Shown here piece by piece: positions 35,458 through 44,857 of a stretch of 64,000 bases of DNA. Within the stretch, counting starts at the first letter, position 1. Every line of letters begins with the position of its first letter. Under the pieces are notes generated by a model. The model saw only the letters and a list, made by a program, of their open reading frames with translations, was not told where the DNA came from and did no database searches. The position numbers were made by a program, and so were the translations under genes. The DNA comes from Martinezella multihospitum (GTDB taxonomy: Bacteria; Pseudomonadota; Alphaproteobacteria; Rhizobiales; Rhizobiaceae): positions 58,163 to 122,162 of the forward strand of contig NZ_FMAG01000015.1 in the NCBI RefSeq assembly GCF_900094585.1, read 5' to 3'.

Positions 35458-36549
35458 TCAGAAGCCGTAGGTCCGCTCAGCCCAACGCAGCACAACAGCT
35501 GCGTCGGAATCGGGCAGGCGGACACGCTGCGCCTTGAGACCTTCCGCGATGGCGTGGCCGACATCGGGCTCCACCCACTGGCCATGCGTCATCAGAAAAA
35601 ACCAACCAAAGGGCAAAGCGACGTCGCGATCGATCGCTTCGATCCGATCCATCAGTTGATGCACAGACGTCTCCGGTGTCATCACCAGACGCTCGCGAGG
35701 CATTTTCAGTGGCCGCGGGATGAACCCGACCTCGCGATCGCCCTGATAGGTATAGTCGCGCACGTCAAGCGCCCAGTGTTCGAAGACACGGTGCGATCGT
35801 GCGCTTGAGTGCTCCCAGTCGCGGAAGAACCGCAACTCGCGCGGAACAAACTCGAAGTAGTCCGGCACTATGTCGAGAAAGGGGATCTCGCGCGTTCCAT
35901 CGGGCCCAACTTCGCGCACGACCCGCCGCTCAATCTCTTGCCGCTTCGTCTCTCGCTTCTCGCGCTCCACACGGCCACACCGATCGAGGAAACTGCGGAC
36001 ATGGACGAAAGCGCCGCTGGTCCGATCGAGCAAGCGATAGATCGGGCCCGCAAGGCGGCTTGAATCGGGAAGGGGATCGCGCCGCGGCCAACTTGGATCG
36101 AGTAGCTCGTGTTCGCTCCAGGGTCGGTAGTCCCGATTGACAATCGGACCCGCGAGCCACTCGATCTTGCGACCAAGCGCAATCTGGATGTAGTCGGTGG
36201 TGGCGGGGCCGGTCGGCGCGAAGACGAACGCGTTGGTGCCGCGCCACTCCGTGATCGCCAGATCAGTCTCTCGCAAGCGCGTCCAGACCGCTTTGACGTC
36301 GCCGGCGTCCTTGGCAAGCTCGGCTTCCATCCAAGGCCGCAGCTCGCCGAGGCGGGTCCCGTCCGCCCGATAGACCGAGCGCGTATCGCGCCAATAATCG
36401 TCATCGAGCTGGGCGAAGCGGAACTCGAAATCGGGAAAAGCTGCAGTTAGCGCAGGGATGATTTCTTCGTCCGCCGAAGTCGGGTCGAGACTGGCGAGCA
36501 GCGTCTCGAGCGAGGCCACATCTGGCAGGCGGATAGCGGTCGGCGTCAT
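35458..36549 (-). CDS. Uncharacterised plasmid protein
   Basis: A 363-residue soluble protein without a recognised domain. It is rich in Trp, Arg and acidic residues, with blocks such as GRKIEWLAGPIVNRDYRPWSE and IPFLDIVPDYFEFVPRELRFF. ATG at 36549 is favoured over a start seven codons earlier. It ends 8 bp before the integrase start on the same strand, so the two may be co-transcribed. It diverges from the Phd/PemK-type pair. No signal peptide or membrane segment. Confidence 0.65.
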   Translation of the reverse strand: MTPTAIRLPDVASLETLLASLDPTSADEEIIPALTAAFPDFEFRFAQLDDDYWRDTRSVYRADGTRLGELRPWMEAELAKDAGDVKAVWTRLRETDLAITEWRGTNAFVFAPTGPATTDYIQIALGRKIEWLAGPIVNRDYRPWSEHELLDPSWPRRDPLPDSSRLAGPIYRLLDRTSGAFVHVRSFLDRCGRVEREKRETKRQEIERRVVREVGPDGTREIPFLDIVPDYFEFVPRELRFFRDWEHSSARSHRVFEHWALDVRDYTYQGDREVGFIPRPLKMPRERLVMTPETSVHQLMDRIEAIDRDVALPFGWFFLMTHGQWVEPDVGHAIAEGLKAQRVRLPDSDAAVVLRWAERTYGF

Positions 36550-36607
36550 TGCGGATCCTGTTTTGCCCAATCGGCCGACGACCGTGGCTGCGCTTGAAGT
36601 TTTCCCG

Positions 36608-36621
36608 AAAATCGCTATTTT
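36608..36621. promoter_or_regulatory. Near-palindromic candidate operator of the toxin-antitoxin pair
   Basis: AAAATCGCTATTTT is palindromic apart from one base pair and lies 20 bp before the antitoxin start, in the gap to the divergent gene at 36549. Phd-type antitoxins bind such sites to repress their own operon. Confidence 0.5.
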
Positions 36622-36641
36622 GGCGGAAACGGAGATTTCTC

Positions 36642-36908
36642 ATGGCACCTGTCACGCTCAGCGCCAGCGAATTCCAGGACCGCGTCGGCGAGGCGTTAGA
36701 CCGTTCGCTCAGCCAGCCCGTCCTGATCACCAAGCACGGCCGGCCGCGCAACGTCGTGCTGTCATACGACGAATACGAGCGCCTGCGCGCGCGCGATCGT
36801 CGCGCGGTGCGGGCAGAGGAGCTGACCGAGGACGACATCGCCGCCCTCGAAGCGAGCGAGATGGCGCCGGGATATGAGCACCTCGACGCCGAACTCGAGG
36901 CAAAATGA
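36642..36908 (+). CDS. Phd/YefM-type antitoxin
   Basis: An 88-residue antitoxin. The N-terminal DNA-binding domain reads LSASEFQDRVGEALDRSLSQPVLITKHGRPRNVVLSYDEYERL, the typical Phd/YefM fold, and the acidic C-terminus (EELTEDDIAALEAS) is the toxin-neutralising part. ATG at 36642 follows GGAG; an in-frame start 31 codons upstream is rejected. It overlaps the downstream toxin gene by 4 bp (ATGA). Confidence 0.9.
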   Translation: MAPVTLSASEFQDRVGEALDRSLSQPVLITKHGRPRNVVLSYDEYERLRARDRRAVRAEELTEDDIAALEASEMAPGYEHLDAELEAK

Positions 36909-37339
36909 GTCTTGAGCCGAAGGTCGGCTGGCTCCTCAGCTACAGCTACCTGTGGGCCGACGAGCATGGCCTTGGCGCAGAAGAGGGAGTCAAGAACCGG
37001 CCCTGCGCACTGGTCGCCGCGACGCGCCGCGATGGCGACCGAATCGTTGCGATCGTGGTGCCGGTTACGCACAGTCCGCCGTCCAACCCGGAAACCGCGA
37101 TCGAGATTCCAGCATTGACGAAGGCCCGTCTCGGCCTCGACGCGCAGCGCTCTTGGATCGTCTGCAACGAGGCAAACGTTTTCGCGTGGCCGGGTCCGGA
37201 TTTGCGAGCCGCGGTCGGCAAGGCGTCGCCGAGTATCTGGTACGGACCCTTGCCGCCGAAGCTTGCGACGGCGGCAAGGGAGAAGCTGCTCGGCTTCGCG
37301 AAAGCCGGCCGTCTGCACCGCGTGCCTCGCACCGAATGA
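36905..37339 (+). CDS. PemK/MazF-like toxin
   Basis: A 144-residue protein with PemK-like features: an N-terminal strand (VGWLLSYSYLWADEHG), KNRPCALVAATRR, IVAIVVPVTHSPP and GLDAQRSWIVCNEANVFAWPGPDLR. The family comprises mRNA interferases that cleave RNA when freed from the antitoxin. It is coupled to the Phd-type antitoxin and forms the second addiction module in the window. The sequence is divergent from canonical MazF, so confidence in RNase activity is moderate. Confidence 0.78.
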   Translation: MSLEPKVGWLLSYSYLWADEHGLGAEEGVKNRPCALVAATRRDGDRIVAIVVPVTHSPPSNPETAIEIPALTKARLGLDAQRSWIVCNEANVFAWPGPDLRAAVGKASPSIWYGPLPPKLATAAREKLLGFAKAGRLHRVPRTE

Positions 37340-37490
37340 TGACCCGCCGACGTTATGCCGGCGAATAGGCTCATCCGGAAGAGGGGAGGGGGCTGGCAGC
37401 AGCATGTCCTTTCGTCGATCGAACGCCCAAAGCGGATGATTTCGCGGCTTAGGACGCTCAGAATCGCTGATTTGCGGCCGTGTGTCCAAC

Positions 37491-37517
37491 ATTATCGATA
37501 AGCAGTGATTATCGATA
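37491..37517. repeat. Two ATTATCGATA repeats, 19 bp apart
   Basis: ATTATCGATA occurs at 37491-37500 and 37509-37518 in a non-coding stretch (37340-37665) where no gene is seen. The second is followed by GTTAG. It resembles but does not match the CTATC-N4-GATAG operators. Function unknown. Confidence 0.4.
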
Positions 37518-37669
37518 GTTAGATGTGGCTGATGGCATCATAATGAGTAGCGAACCCAAACACCGAGATAGATTCCCTTTAAGAAATGATTTACCATAAT
37601 TTCAACCACTTACCATCTTTCAAAAAAGCAGCGATACACCCTCTGACGTCTGACGCGACCAGCTTTTGA

Positions 37670-38690
37670 GGCTGGGACCGCCCTCAAGCGTTTTGACGAG
37701 GGTATTGCCCGCTAACCCGTCGGCGCTGGCTTTATCGAACGCCAACATTCGCCGATACCTGGGCTTCCTGTGGATCGACAGCGTACTCGTCTATCTGGAA
37801 GACCTCGTCCTACACGCCGCGACTCGCGACGTCCAAAACAACCACAAACCCATCATCGCAGATGCGTGTTGCGCACCCGTCGGCACATCGCCTCCACTTG
37901 GCGGAAAGTGCATTATCAACCGACGGCATCCGAACCCCCGCGACAGACCCAGCGGTGGCCAGGACCATCAGACGATCCCGACAGAGAAGCGAGAAGCGCA
38001 GTCACCGGAATCGCCAGAGTGCTCGGCCCTAAAGGGGAAGGTGACGACGATGGTGACGCGGACAATCTTCCTAGCGTCGACTATGCGGCCGTCGATGAGG
38101 TTCAGGCCCCATCGGAGGCGGCGATCGAAGGCGCCACACGGCCTGACCGTTCCTGCGCCGGCGACGCGGCCGAAAAAGATCCGCTCGTTGATGATCTCGA
38201 CTGGGACAAGGATGCCTGACTCGACGGCTGCGCGAGGCTGAACACCCGCCGGAAGTGCTGCAGGCGATCTTCGCCCTCGACGCTTGGAACGAGCCGGCGG
38301 TGCTTCAGCATGCGTCCTGGCTTAGCTGGTTTGCTTTACGGTTCGATCCTGCGCCAGGGTGACGTTGCCATTAGCGCCCGGTGGCGATCAACCTTGGCCT
38401 GGAAAACTATCCCCGTCGATCGGCGCCAGCATCACGGCCGACGCGATCGGGTTGAAGGAGCATGATCGGCTGACGCTGGCGCGAAACATAATCGAGCGGA
38501 AACTGACTGAGCGGCGGGTTTCGGCAAGGCTGCCGGCGGTGGAGGAGCTGGTGGCAGCAAAGCCGCTGGTATCGACCTGGATGATGGCGAAGACGCAGGA
38601 GGTGACGCCGGAGGCGGCGCGACGGATCGTTTTGGAACTTGGCCTCCGGGAGATTTCACCTGCATTTTTCTGGACTCAACCCAAGATCGA
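37670..38690 (+). pseudogene. Decayed DUF1612 (RHE_PE00001-family) gene
   Basis: Fragments of one plasmid protein family lie in order but in different frames: GFLWIDSVLVYLEDLVLHAATRDV (37760-37830), then KDPLVDDLDWDKDA (38175-38217), ILQAIFALDAWNEPAVLQHASWLSW-like (38260-38325), and EHDRLTLARNIIERKL through TPEAARRIVLELGLREI (38455-38655). Stops and frameshifts separate them. The intact protein is a plasmid-borne HTH-containing protein of unknown function often found near repABC. It has degenerated here, beside the inserted methyltransferase operon. Confidence 0.7.
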
Positions 38691-38694
38691 AATC

Positions 38695-38733
38695 TTGCGT
38701 TCTTCTAATTTGTTGCTATCATGATTTCATGAA
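38695..38733 (+). promoter_or_regulatory. Promoter and tandem TCATGA operator of the methyltransferase operon
   Basis: TTGCGT (38695-38700), a 17-bp spacer and TATCAT (38718-38723) form a good sigma-70 type promoter. TCATGATTTCATGA (38720-38733) consists of two TCATGA palindromes spaced by TT and overlaps the -10 element and the transcription start. Ribbon-helix-helix proteins bind such tandem short sites, and the first gene of the operon appears to encode one. This fits autoregulation. Confidence 0.65.
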
Positions 38734-38746
38734 ATGAGGACGTCGA

Positions 38747-38938
38747 ATGCGCGCCACGAGCAAACCTGCGGCTGAGGAAAACCTGCAGATCACAGTTCCA
38801 TCCGCCACCAAGAAGAGTTTGAAAATGAAAGCCGCTGAAAGCGGTGAAACGATGCGGATAATCGTTCTACGGGCGCTGGCGGCTGCAGGGATCAAAGTCC
38901 CCGCCGAGGAGTTGCAGGCCTCGAGGAAGCCGAAGTGA
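38747..38938 (+). CDS. Small ribbon-helix-helix-like protein, first gene of the methyltransferase operon
   Basis: A 63-residue protein. LQITVPSATKKSLKMKAAESGETMRIIVLRALAAAGI has the beta strand followed by two helices expected of a ribbon-helix-helix DNA-binding protein. GAGG precedes the ATG. Its stop overlaps the methyltransferase GTG start by 4 bp, so it belongs to the operon and is a candidate controller of it, like the C proteins of restriction-modification systems. Related small proteins also serve in plasmid partition, so that is the alternative. Confidence 0.72.
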   Translation: MRATSKPAAEENLQITVPSATKKSLKMKAAESGETMRIIVLRALAAAGIKVPAEELQASRKPK

Positions 38939-40074
38939 AGATCGACGACCGGGAACTTGATACGCACTCCCACCCTAATTCTATAGAACCGAAAGTTGTT
39001 GCGTGCGACCTTTTTGCTGGTGCCGGCGGTTTTTCGCTCGGCGCTTTTTTAGCCGGCATCGAGGTCGCTGCCGCCGTGGAGTGGAATCGTCATGCGTGCA
39101 ATACGTACCGTTCAAATCTGATTAAAACAGGTCTTACCAAGGCCCATTTATTTGAGGGTGACATTGCCGAATTGGACCCTTTAGATTTAAAATCGGCAAT
39201 CGGCCTCGATAAGCACTGCGACATTCTACTTGGAGGCCCGCCATGCCAGGGCTTCTCCGCGCACCGCCTCAACAACACGGGTGTCGATGACCCTCGGAAT
39301 TCGCTGCTCCTGCGGTATTTTGAGTATGTAAGGGTTCTTCGTCCGACATTCTTTTTGGTTGAAAATGTACCAGGGCTTCTTTGGCCCCGGCACGCCAAGT
39401 TCGTCGAGGCCTTCTATTCGCTGGCCGAGGCCGCAGACTATAAAGTTATGGCGCCGGTCGTACTGAACGCCCGAGATTTCGGCGTGCCGCAAAATCGACG
39501 CCGAGTTTTTCTCCTAGGCTACGATCGTAAAACGACGGCGGCTCCATCATGGCCTCCTGCTCCGACGCATGCAGCTCCAGACTCCGGTTCCGCGCTCCCA
39601 GCATGGTTGAGCGCCTCGATCGCGTTCGAAAGAGAGTGTTTGGACAGCGATATGAACAACATCCATATGAGCCATGGCAAGGACCTCTTGGATACTTTTG
39701 CCAAGACTCCGCCGAACGGCGGCTCTCGTAAAGAGTCTGGACGGACACTGCCGTGCCATGAGGGTCACGTCGGGCACCACGATGTGTATGGCCGCATCGA
39801 TCCGTCGGTACCTGCGCCGACGATGACGACGGCATGCATCAATCCGTCGAAAGGTCGCTTTGTACACCCGACGGAAAATCATGGGATTACTCTGCGCCAG
39901 GCTGCCAGGCTGCAGTCTTTCCCAGATTGGTTCACGTTCGAAGGCGGTCTTATGGCCGGAGGAGTTCAAGTGGGAAATGCCGTCCCAGTCGAGTTAGCCA
40001 AGGCTCTCCTAGCACCATTGAAAGCCGCCGTACTGCAATTGCGGTCGGCCGAGAACGTATCGGTTGCGGCATGA
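38935..40074 (+). CDS. C5-cytosine-specific DNA methyltransferase
   Basis: A 379-residue enzyme that transfers a methyl group from SAM to C5 of cytosine. Motif I is DLFAGAGGFSLG (residues 25-36); motif IV GGPPCQGFS carries catalytic Cys104; motif VI is ENVPG with Glu143; motif VIII is QNRRRVFLLG; motif X is VGNAVP. The target-recognition region between VIII and IX is of moderate length; its site cannot be read. GTG start overlaps the upstream gene, and its stop overlaps the ATPase gene by 4 bp (ATGA). Confidence 0.95.
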   Translation: MKIDDRELDTHSHPNSIEPKVVACDLFAGAGGFSLGAFLAGIEVAAAVEWNRHACNTYRSNLIKTGLTKAHLFEGDIAELDPLDLKSAIGLDKHCDILLGGPPCQGFSAHRLNNTGVDDPRNSLLLRYFEYVRVLRPTFFLVENVPGLLWPRHAKFVEAFYSLAEAADYKVMAPVVLNARDFGVPQNRRRVFLLGYDRKTTAAPSWPPAPTHAAPDSGSALPAWLSASIAFERECLDSDMNNIHMSHGKDLLDTFAKTPPNGGSRKESGRTLPCHEGHVGHHDVYGRIDPSVPAPTMTTACINPSKGRFVHPTENHGITLRQAARLQSFPDWFTFEGGLMAGGVQVGNAVPVELAKALLAPLKAAVLQLRSAENVSVAA

Positions 40075-42989
40075 CAGAAGGGATCGCATTCCAAACTCGT
40101 GCACGCACGATCGATCATCTGGGCCGCGGGCAGATCGCCGACGCTCCCACCGCAATCAGCGAGCTGTGGAAGAATGCTTATGACGCGTATGCGCGAAATG
40201 TTGCGCTCCATGTGTTCGATGGAGATCCCGACATCGCCGCAATCGTGGACGACGGCATCGGAATGGACCGAGACGATGTTGTGCGCCGATGGCTGGTAAT
40301 CGGGACAGAAAGTAAAATCGAGGAATTTGATAGCGCTCCTGTGGATACGCTCGGCTTGCCCGCCCGACCGCGGCAAGGTGAAAAGGGTATTGGGCGACTT
40401 TCCGTCGCGTTTCTGGCTCCAGGAACCGTTCTCGTTTCTAAAAAACCGTCGTCCGAATTTGTGGTCGTTCTTGTCGATTGGAGGCTTTTTGAGAATCCCT
40501 TTATCTCTCTCGACGATATTCGGCTGCCAGTCGCAAGCTTCAAATCGCCAGACGAGCTGGTAGCTGGCTTAGAGCCGCTACTGTTGACGTTAAACGCCAA
40601 TTTCGGAGACGACAAATCGGAGCGTGGCAAGCGTCTTGCGGAAGGATGGGCGCGTTTCAGCGATTATGAAACGAGGCAGGGCGTGGCCATTCCGACGTTG
40701 GCATCCATCAAAACGGCCTGGGCGACTATGCCTCTCCATCGCAGGCATCTCGACGAGTGGCCGGTGTTTACAGGTGCTTCACGGCATGGCACCGCTATGT
40801 TTATGGTTGGGTTGAACCACGAGTTGGGAGTCTGGGTGAGACCCCATGAAACGGGCGAAGAGGTCGACGAAGTCAAAGAGAGGCTGCGTCAAACGCTAAC
40901 GGGCTTTACAGATCCCTACACCGAAGCGCGGCCGGAATTCAACTATGAGGTCGTAATTCATCGTGGCGGCGACAGCAATAGGCTTCTGGCGGCCGACGAC
41001 ATCTTCGGGATCGATGCGCTACATGATCTGGAGCACTATATCGAAGGAAGTTTCGACGAGCGCGGAACCTTCACTGGCCGCGTCGTGGCATTCGGTCAAG
41101 ACCTCGGCATTAAAACCTTCGTTCCCAAAAGACCACCGCCGGCCCGCGGTAAGGATAAACTCGGAGCATTCGATTTCACGATAGGGACATTCGAGGTCGA
41201 TGAGCGCCGCTCCACGCACGACGAACACCAGCACGCATTCATTTTGGCGCAAGCAGAAAAATTTGCTGGCGTTTCGGTCTACCGGGATTTTTTACGTGTG
41301 ATGCCGTATGGGCGTCCGGACGCGGATTTCCTGGGAATGGAGGAACGGAGGAGCAAAAATGCGGGACGAGAATTCTGGGCTCACCGACGCAGCTTCGGTC
41401 GGATCGGCGTTTCTCGGATTCGAAACCCCGCGCTAAAGGATAAAGCAGGGCGCGAGGGGCTCGTCGACAATCGTGCGTTTCGGGAGATGCGTCTTCTTGT
41501 CGTAGAATTCCTAAAGGACGCCGCGCGGAAATATTTTGGCTCCGACTCTGCGATGCGGGACGAGGTTCTTCCCGGCATCATGGAGCGCAAAGCGCTTCAG
41601 AAAGAAGCCGCCGATCAGGCTCGGAAGCGGCGTCAGCGTGGAATGCGTCAATTTCTGCGCACGCAAGCCAATCCATTGGAAGACGCGCTCAGACGCACCG
41701 ATGCGCTGGTAGGGCTAGCCAAAGACACCTTGCAATCTAAGGACAAGGTACAAGCGACGGTCCTGGCTGCTCGAGCGCAGGAAATGCGCGTAGTCGGTGA
41801 AAGTCTTCGCCCGCCCGTCCCTCCTACTCGGCTTGGCGATCTTGAGCAGCAGTGGCGGGACTACAGGGACGACTATCAGACGTTACTGGACAAGCTTCAG
41901 GAGCTTTCCCGCCTGACAGCTGAAGTCGACGCCGCAATGGAGGGTGAGCAACCTAAAGAGGTTCTCGCGCGGAGATTTGACGAGCAGCGTTCCGCCCTCC
42001 AGGAGCAGCTTCGCGGCTACTTGGATTCTATAGACGAGCGATTGGCTCGGCTAAGAGACGTATGGCGAGAACATGCAAGCTCGGACGGTGCCGAGATGGC
42101 AAATCGCGTGGGGCACCTTCTTGGAGCCAATGTTTCCACGGCCAACCTACTGAGCATGCTCAATCTGATCGATGTCCACAGGACTGAGCTGGGCGAAACA
42201 TTCGCAGGAAAATATCAGTCGTTCCTGACCACACTTGACCAACTGGTCGATGGAATCGACCTTGAGGGCGCCTATGCCGTTACGGAAGACGATCGAGCTG
42301 ATTTGGAGGAGCAACTTCGCGACATCAGGGCCGTAGCACAGGTCGGGATTACCGTGGAAATAATCGGCCATGAGTTTGAGGCGCTCGAATCTGAGGTAAG
42401 GCGAAATTTGGCAAAGCTGCCGAGGGCCGTCATGGATACTGATGCCTATAGGCAGGCAATGCGAGCTCACCTAGCTCTTGCCGACAGATTGCGTTTCTTG
42501 GCGCCCCTAAAGATTGGCGGCTACAGAACGCGTGAGCCAATAACCGGAGAGCAGATCGCAACTTATTTAGAGGAGTTCTTTTCAAATATCCTTGCGGCCC
42601 AGCGAATAGATTTCACAGTAACGGCGGCATTTCGTAAGATATCATTTCGAGATATTCCATCACGAATATATCCGGTCTTCATAAACTTAATTAATAACGC
42701 TATCTATTGGACTTCGCAGTCCAATGAGCGCCGTATTACAATAGATTTCAAAGATAATTTAGTTATTGTGAGCGACTCTGGCCCCGGTGTAGATCCCGAG
42801 GATATTCCGAGGCTCTTTGAGCTGTTCTTTTCCAGAAGACGTGCAGGGCGTGGGGTGGGCCTGTTTCTGAGCCGAACCAATTTGGCGGTAGCCGGGCACA
42901 AAATCCGATATGCCGACGCGAATGACCCGGTGGTCTTAGGCGGTGCCAATTTTATATTAGAATTCAAAGGGGTCGAAACGAATGCCTGA
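40071..42989 (+). CDS. GHKL ATPase fused to a histidine-kinase module
   Basis: A 972-residue protein. Residues 25-115 form a MORC/MutL-like GHKL ATPase: ISELWKNAYDAY (Glu31, Asn35), IVDDGIGMD (59-66) and GEKGIGRLS (103-111). The middle is long helical coiled coil with Arg/Gln-rich blocks. Near residue 767, IEIIGHEFEALESEVRR-type sequence has a His-Glu phospho-acceptor box of a DHp helix, followed by a second GHKL kinase domain: FINLINNAIYW (about 868-878), SDSGPGVD and GRGVGLFLS. The frame is open upstream, but ATG at 40071 couples it to the methyltransferase. Two ATPase domains in one protein are unusual. Confidence 0.85.
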   Translation: MTEGIAFQTRARTIDHLGRGQIADAPTAISELWKNAYDAYARNVALHVFDGDPDIAAIVDDGIGMDRDDVVRRWLVIGTESKIEEFDSAPVDTLGLPARPRQGEKGIGRLSVAFLAPGTVLVSKKPSSEFVVVLVDWRLFENPFISLDDIRLPVASFKSPDELVAGLEPLLLTLNANFGDDKSERGKRLAEGWARFSDYETRQGVAIPTLASIKTAWATMPLHRRHLDEWPVFTGASRHGTAMFMVGLNHELGVWVRPHETGEEVDEVKERLRQTLTGFTDPYTEARPEFNYEVVIHRGGDSNRLLAADDIFGIDALHDLEHYIEGSFDERGTFTGRVVAFGQDLGIKTFVPKRPPPARGKDKLGAFDFTIGTFEVDERRSTHDEHQHAFILAQAEKFAGVSVYRDFLRVMPYGRPDADFLGMEERRSKNAGREFWAHRRSFGRIGVSRIRNPALKDKAGREGLVDNRAFREMRLLVVEFLKDAARKYFGSDSAMRDEVLPGIMERKALQKEAADQARKRRQRGMRQFLRTQANPLEDALRRTDALVGLAKDTLQSKDKVQATVLAARAQEMRVVGESLRPPVPPTRLGDLEQQWRDYRDDYQTLLDKLQELSRLTAEVDAAMEGEQPKEVLARRFDEQRSALQEQLRGYLDSIDERLARLRDVWREHASSDGAEMANRVGHLLGANVSTANLLSMLNLIDVHRTELGETFAGKYQSFLTTLDQLVDGIDLEGAYAVTEDDRADLEEQLRDIRAVAQVGITVEIIGHEFEALESEVRRNLAKLPRAVMDTDAYRQAMRAHLALADRLRFLAPLKIGGYRTREPITGEQIATYLEEFFSNILAAQRIDFTVTAAFRKISFRDIPSRIYPVFINLINNAIYWTSQSNERRITIDFKDNLVIVSDSGPGVDPEDIPRLFELFFSRRRAGRGVGLFLSRTNLAVAGHKIRYADANDPVVLGGANFILEFKGVETNA

Positions 42990-44787
42990 CGCAGCTTATG
43001 AGGCGGCCGTTAAAGAGACGTTCGAAACTAAGCCGTTGCGAGCGGTCTTGATGATAGACGACGAGTTTCCTACCTTTGGCGACCTTGCGCGTGGAAAGGA
43101 TGACACAAAAAAATTCAAACAAGCCGATCGCGCATTAGCGCTCTACGAGGGATTTCGAAAGCGCGACATGATCTGCGACGTCGAGAACGACGTGAAAGAT
43201 GTCCATACCGAGCGCTTTCGCAAGAGCGACCTCATAATACTTGATTATAATCTTGGACCAGGCGAGGACGACAATGAGCGGTCTGTCGCCATCCTCAGGG
43301 CTTTGGCGGAGTCAAAGCATTTCAACACCGTCGTGGTGTACACCTCGAAGCCGGAGCAGGATGAGGTTTGGCTCGAAATCATCGCTAGCCTTGCTGGCGG
43401 TTGGAGCGCCGACTTGGATCTTACTGGTGATGCTGCAGTTCACTGGGATCGCTTGAGTGATGCAAAAACTTTGCCTACGGCCTCTTTAGACGCGGTGATG
43501 CAATTTGCCAAGCGTGGCGAGCTGCGTGACTTAACAGGCCCAGTGCGGGCCGCTGCACAAAAGGAACTTACTGATCTCGGTGTGCCTCCGAATTTATGCG
43601 GCGAAATCATCACCGGGTTGATCCATCGGGAACTTGCAAGGCGCGCCGGAAAATATGCGCGAAGCGAACGGCGTTTGGCCACGGGCGGCTATGAAGGCGA
43701 GAACCGTTGGCTCCAGTCGAGGAATTGTTTCGTCGCGATTTTGAAGAAAGTTGACATAGGCGAGGATGGAGATGACCCGGCTGGTATTATGGCTTGCCTG
43801 AGCAACGCACTTCTGGCCTGGAGGCCAAACCTTTTTCAGATACTCATATCAGAAATTCAAAATATTCTGGAGTTGGAAGCGCTTGCGACCGAAGATCAGC
43901 ACCTCCGGGACGGGGAAACACAGACGGCTCTTTGGTTCTACCTTCTGGATGCGCTTGGCGAGCTCGACCTGACGGGGGACCCAGACGTAAAAGTCCCCCT
44001 CATGAGCATAATTGATAAGATCGTGGATGGTATTCGGCGCCGGCTGTCGAGCGATCCAGATCTGCTGCGGCTTGCGAGTGGCGCCCTCCTGGGAGAGTTG
44101 CGGGACAAAGGATGGACCAAGGACACGTGGCCTAAGCGCGGTGAAAGTGCGCTTTACAAAGGTTCATCCGAGCTGACCCGATCCAGTGGCACCGAGAAGC
44201 AGATCGACGTTATGTTCCGGTTGAACAGCTTCTTTAGCACAGAGAAGTTTCGGCGCGCTCATCTCACCACTGGCACAATTTTTAGGGAAGCTGAAACGCA
44301 GACCTATTGGGTCACTGCGTCGCCCGCCTGTGACCTCGTTGCGCGCCAGCCGAGCGGGCAGCAGCCGTGGGCCCATTCACTTCACCCGATGACATCGGTA
44401 GTCGCTATACTGCTGCATGAGGTAACGGATCATCGAGGTGCCCTGACCGCTGCAGCGCAGGGAAGACACATATTCCTTGAAACCGAGGATGGACGAAAGG
44501 TGTTCAAGCTGGAGAACTCTGATAGGCAGCCAGCATATGAGTTCCTTTTCGCAATGAACGAAGGACGAGTCCGAGAAGAAAATGGCAGACAAGTATTTTC
44601 TGCAGCTCGTCTAAAACCGGCCCTTGACGAAAATGGCCAAGCGGACGGTTCGCAGCGCGTTCTGATCGAAAAAACCTATGAGATCGTTGACCAGCTACGC
44701 GGCTTGAATGCTACCCGCATCTTGCAGATGGCCGGAAGTCATTTATCTCGGATCGGGCTCGATTTTGTCAGTATGCCAAGCAGTTGA
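42982..44787 (+). CDS. Receiver-domain protein with unknown C-terminal effector
   Basis: A 601-residue protein. Residues 20-130 form a response-regulator receiver with all key positions: Asp26 and Asp27 in LMIDDE, phospho-acceptor Asp88 in LIILDYNLG, Thr121 and Lys123 in VVVYTSK. The remaining 450 residues match no family I recognise; YWVTASPACDLVARQP is a notable conserved-looking stretch with one Cys. There is no HTH output domain. Its start overlaps the end of the ATPase/kinase gene by 8 bp, so it is the natural partner of that kinase. Confidence 0.82.
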   Translation: MPDAAYEAAVKETFETKPLRAVLMIDDEFPTFGDLARGKDDTKKFKQADRALALYEGFRKRDMICDVENDVKDVHTERFRKSDLIILDYNLGPGEDDNERSVAILRALAESKHFNTVVVYTSKPEQDEVWLEIIASLAGGWSADLDLTGDAAVHWDRLSDAKTLPTASLDAVMQFAKRGELRDLTGPVRAAAQKELTDLGVPPNLCGEIITGLIHRELARRAGKYARSERRLATGGYEGENRWLQSRNCFVAILKKVDIGEDGDDPAGIMACLSNALLAWRPNLFQILISEIQNILELEALATEDQHLRDGETQTALWFYLLDALGELDLTGDPDVKVPLMSIIDKIVDGIRRRLSSDPDLLRLASGALLGELRDKGWTKDTWPKRGESALYKGSSELTRSSGTEKQIDVMFRLNSFFSTEKFRRAHLTTGTIFREAETQTYWVTASPACDLVARQPSGQQPWAHSLHPMTSVVAILLHEVTDHRGALTAAAQGRHIFLETEDGRKVFKLENSDRQPAYEFLFAMNEGRVREENGRQVFSAARLKPALDENGQADGSQRVLIEKTYEIVDQLRGLNATRILQMAGSHLSRIGLDFVSMPSS

Positions 44788-44857
44788 AGCCCCTGGATCA
44801 ATCGAACTTAGTTGCTTGATGGAGTCTTTCTAAATAACGCCTGGTAGGACGGCTGAC

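Noticed and set aside
37491..37518. ATTATCGATA repeats as regulon operators
   Set aside because: They lack the CTATC/GATAG half-sites in the right spacing.
39834..40070. Upstream extension of the ATPase frame by 79 codons
   Set aside because: It lies inside the methyltransferase gene; the ATG at 40071 gives the 4-bp overlap and starts at the GHKL domain.
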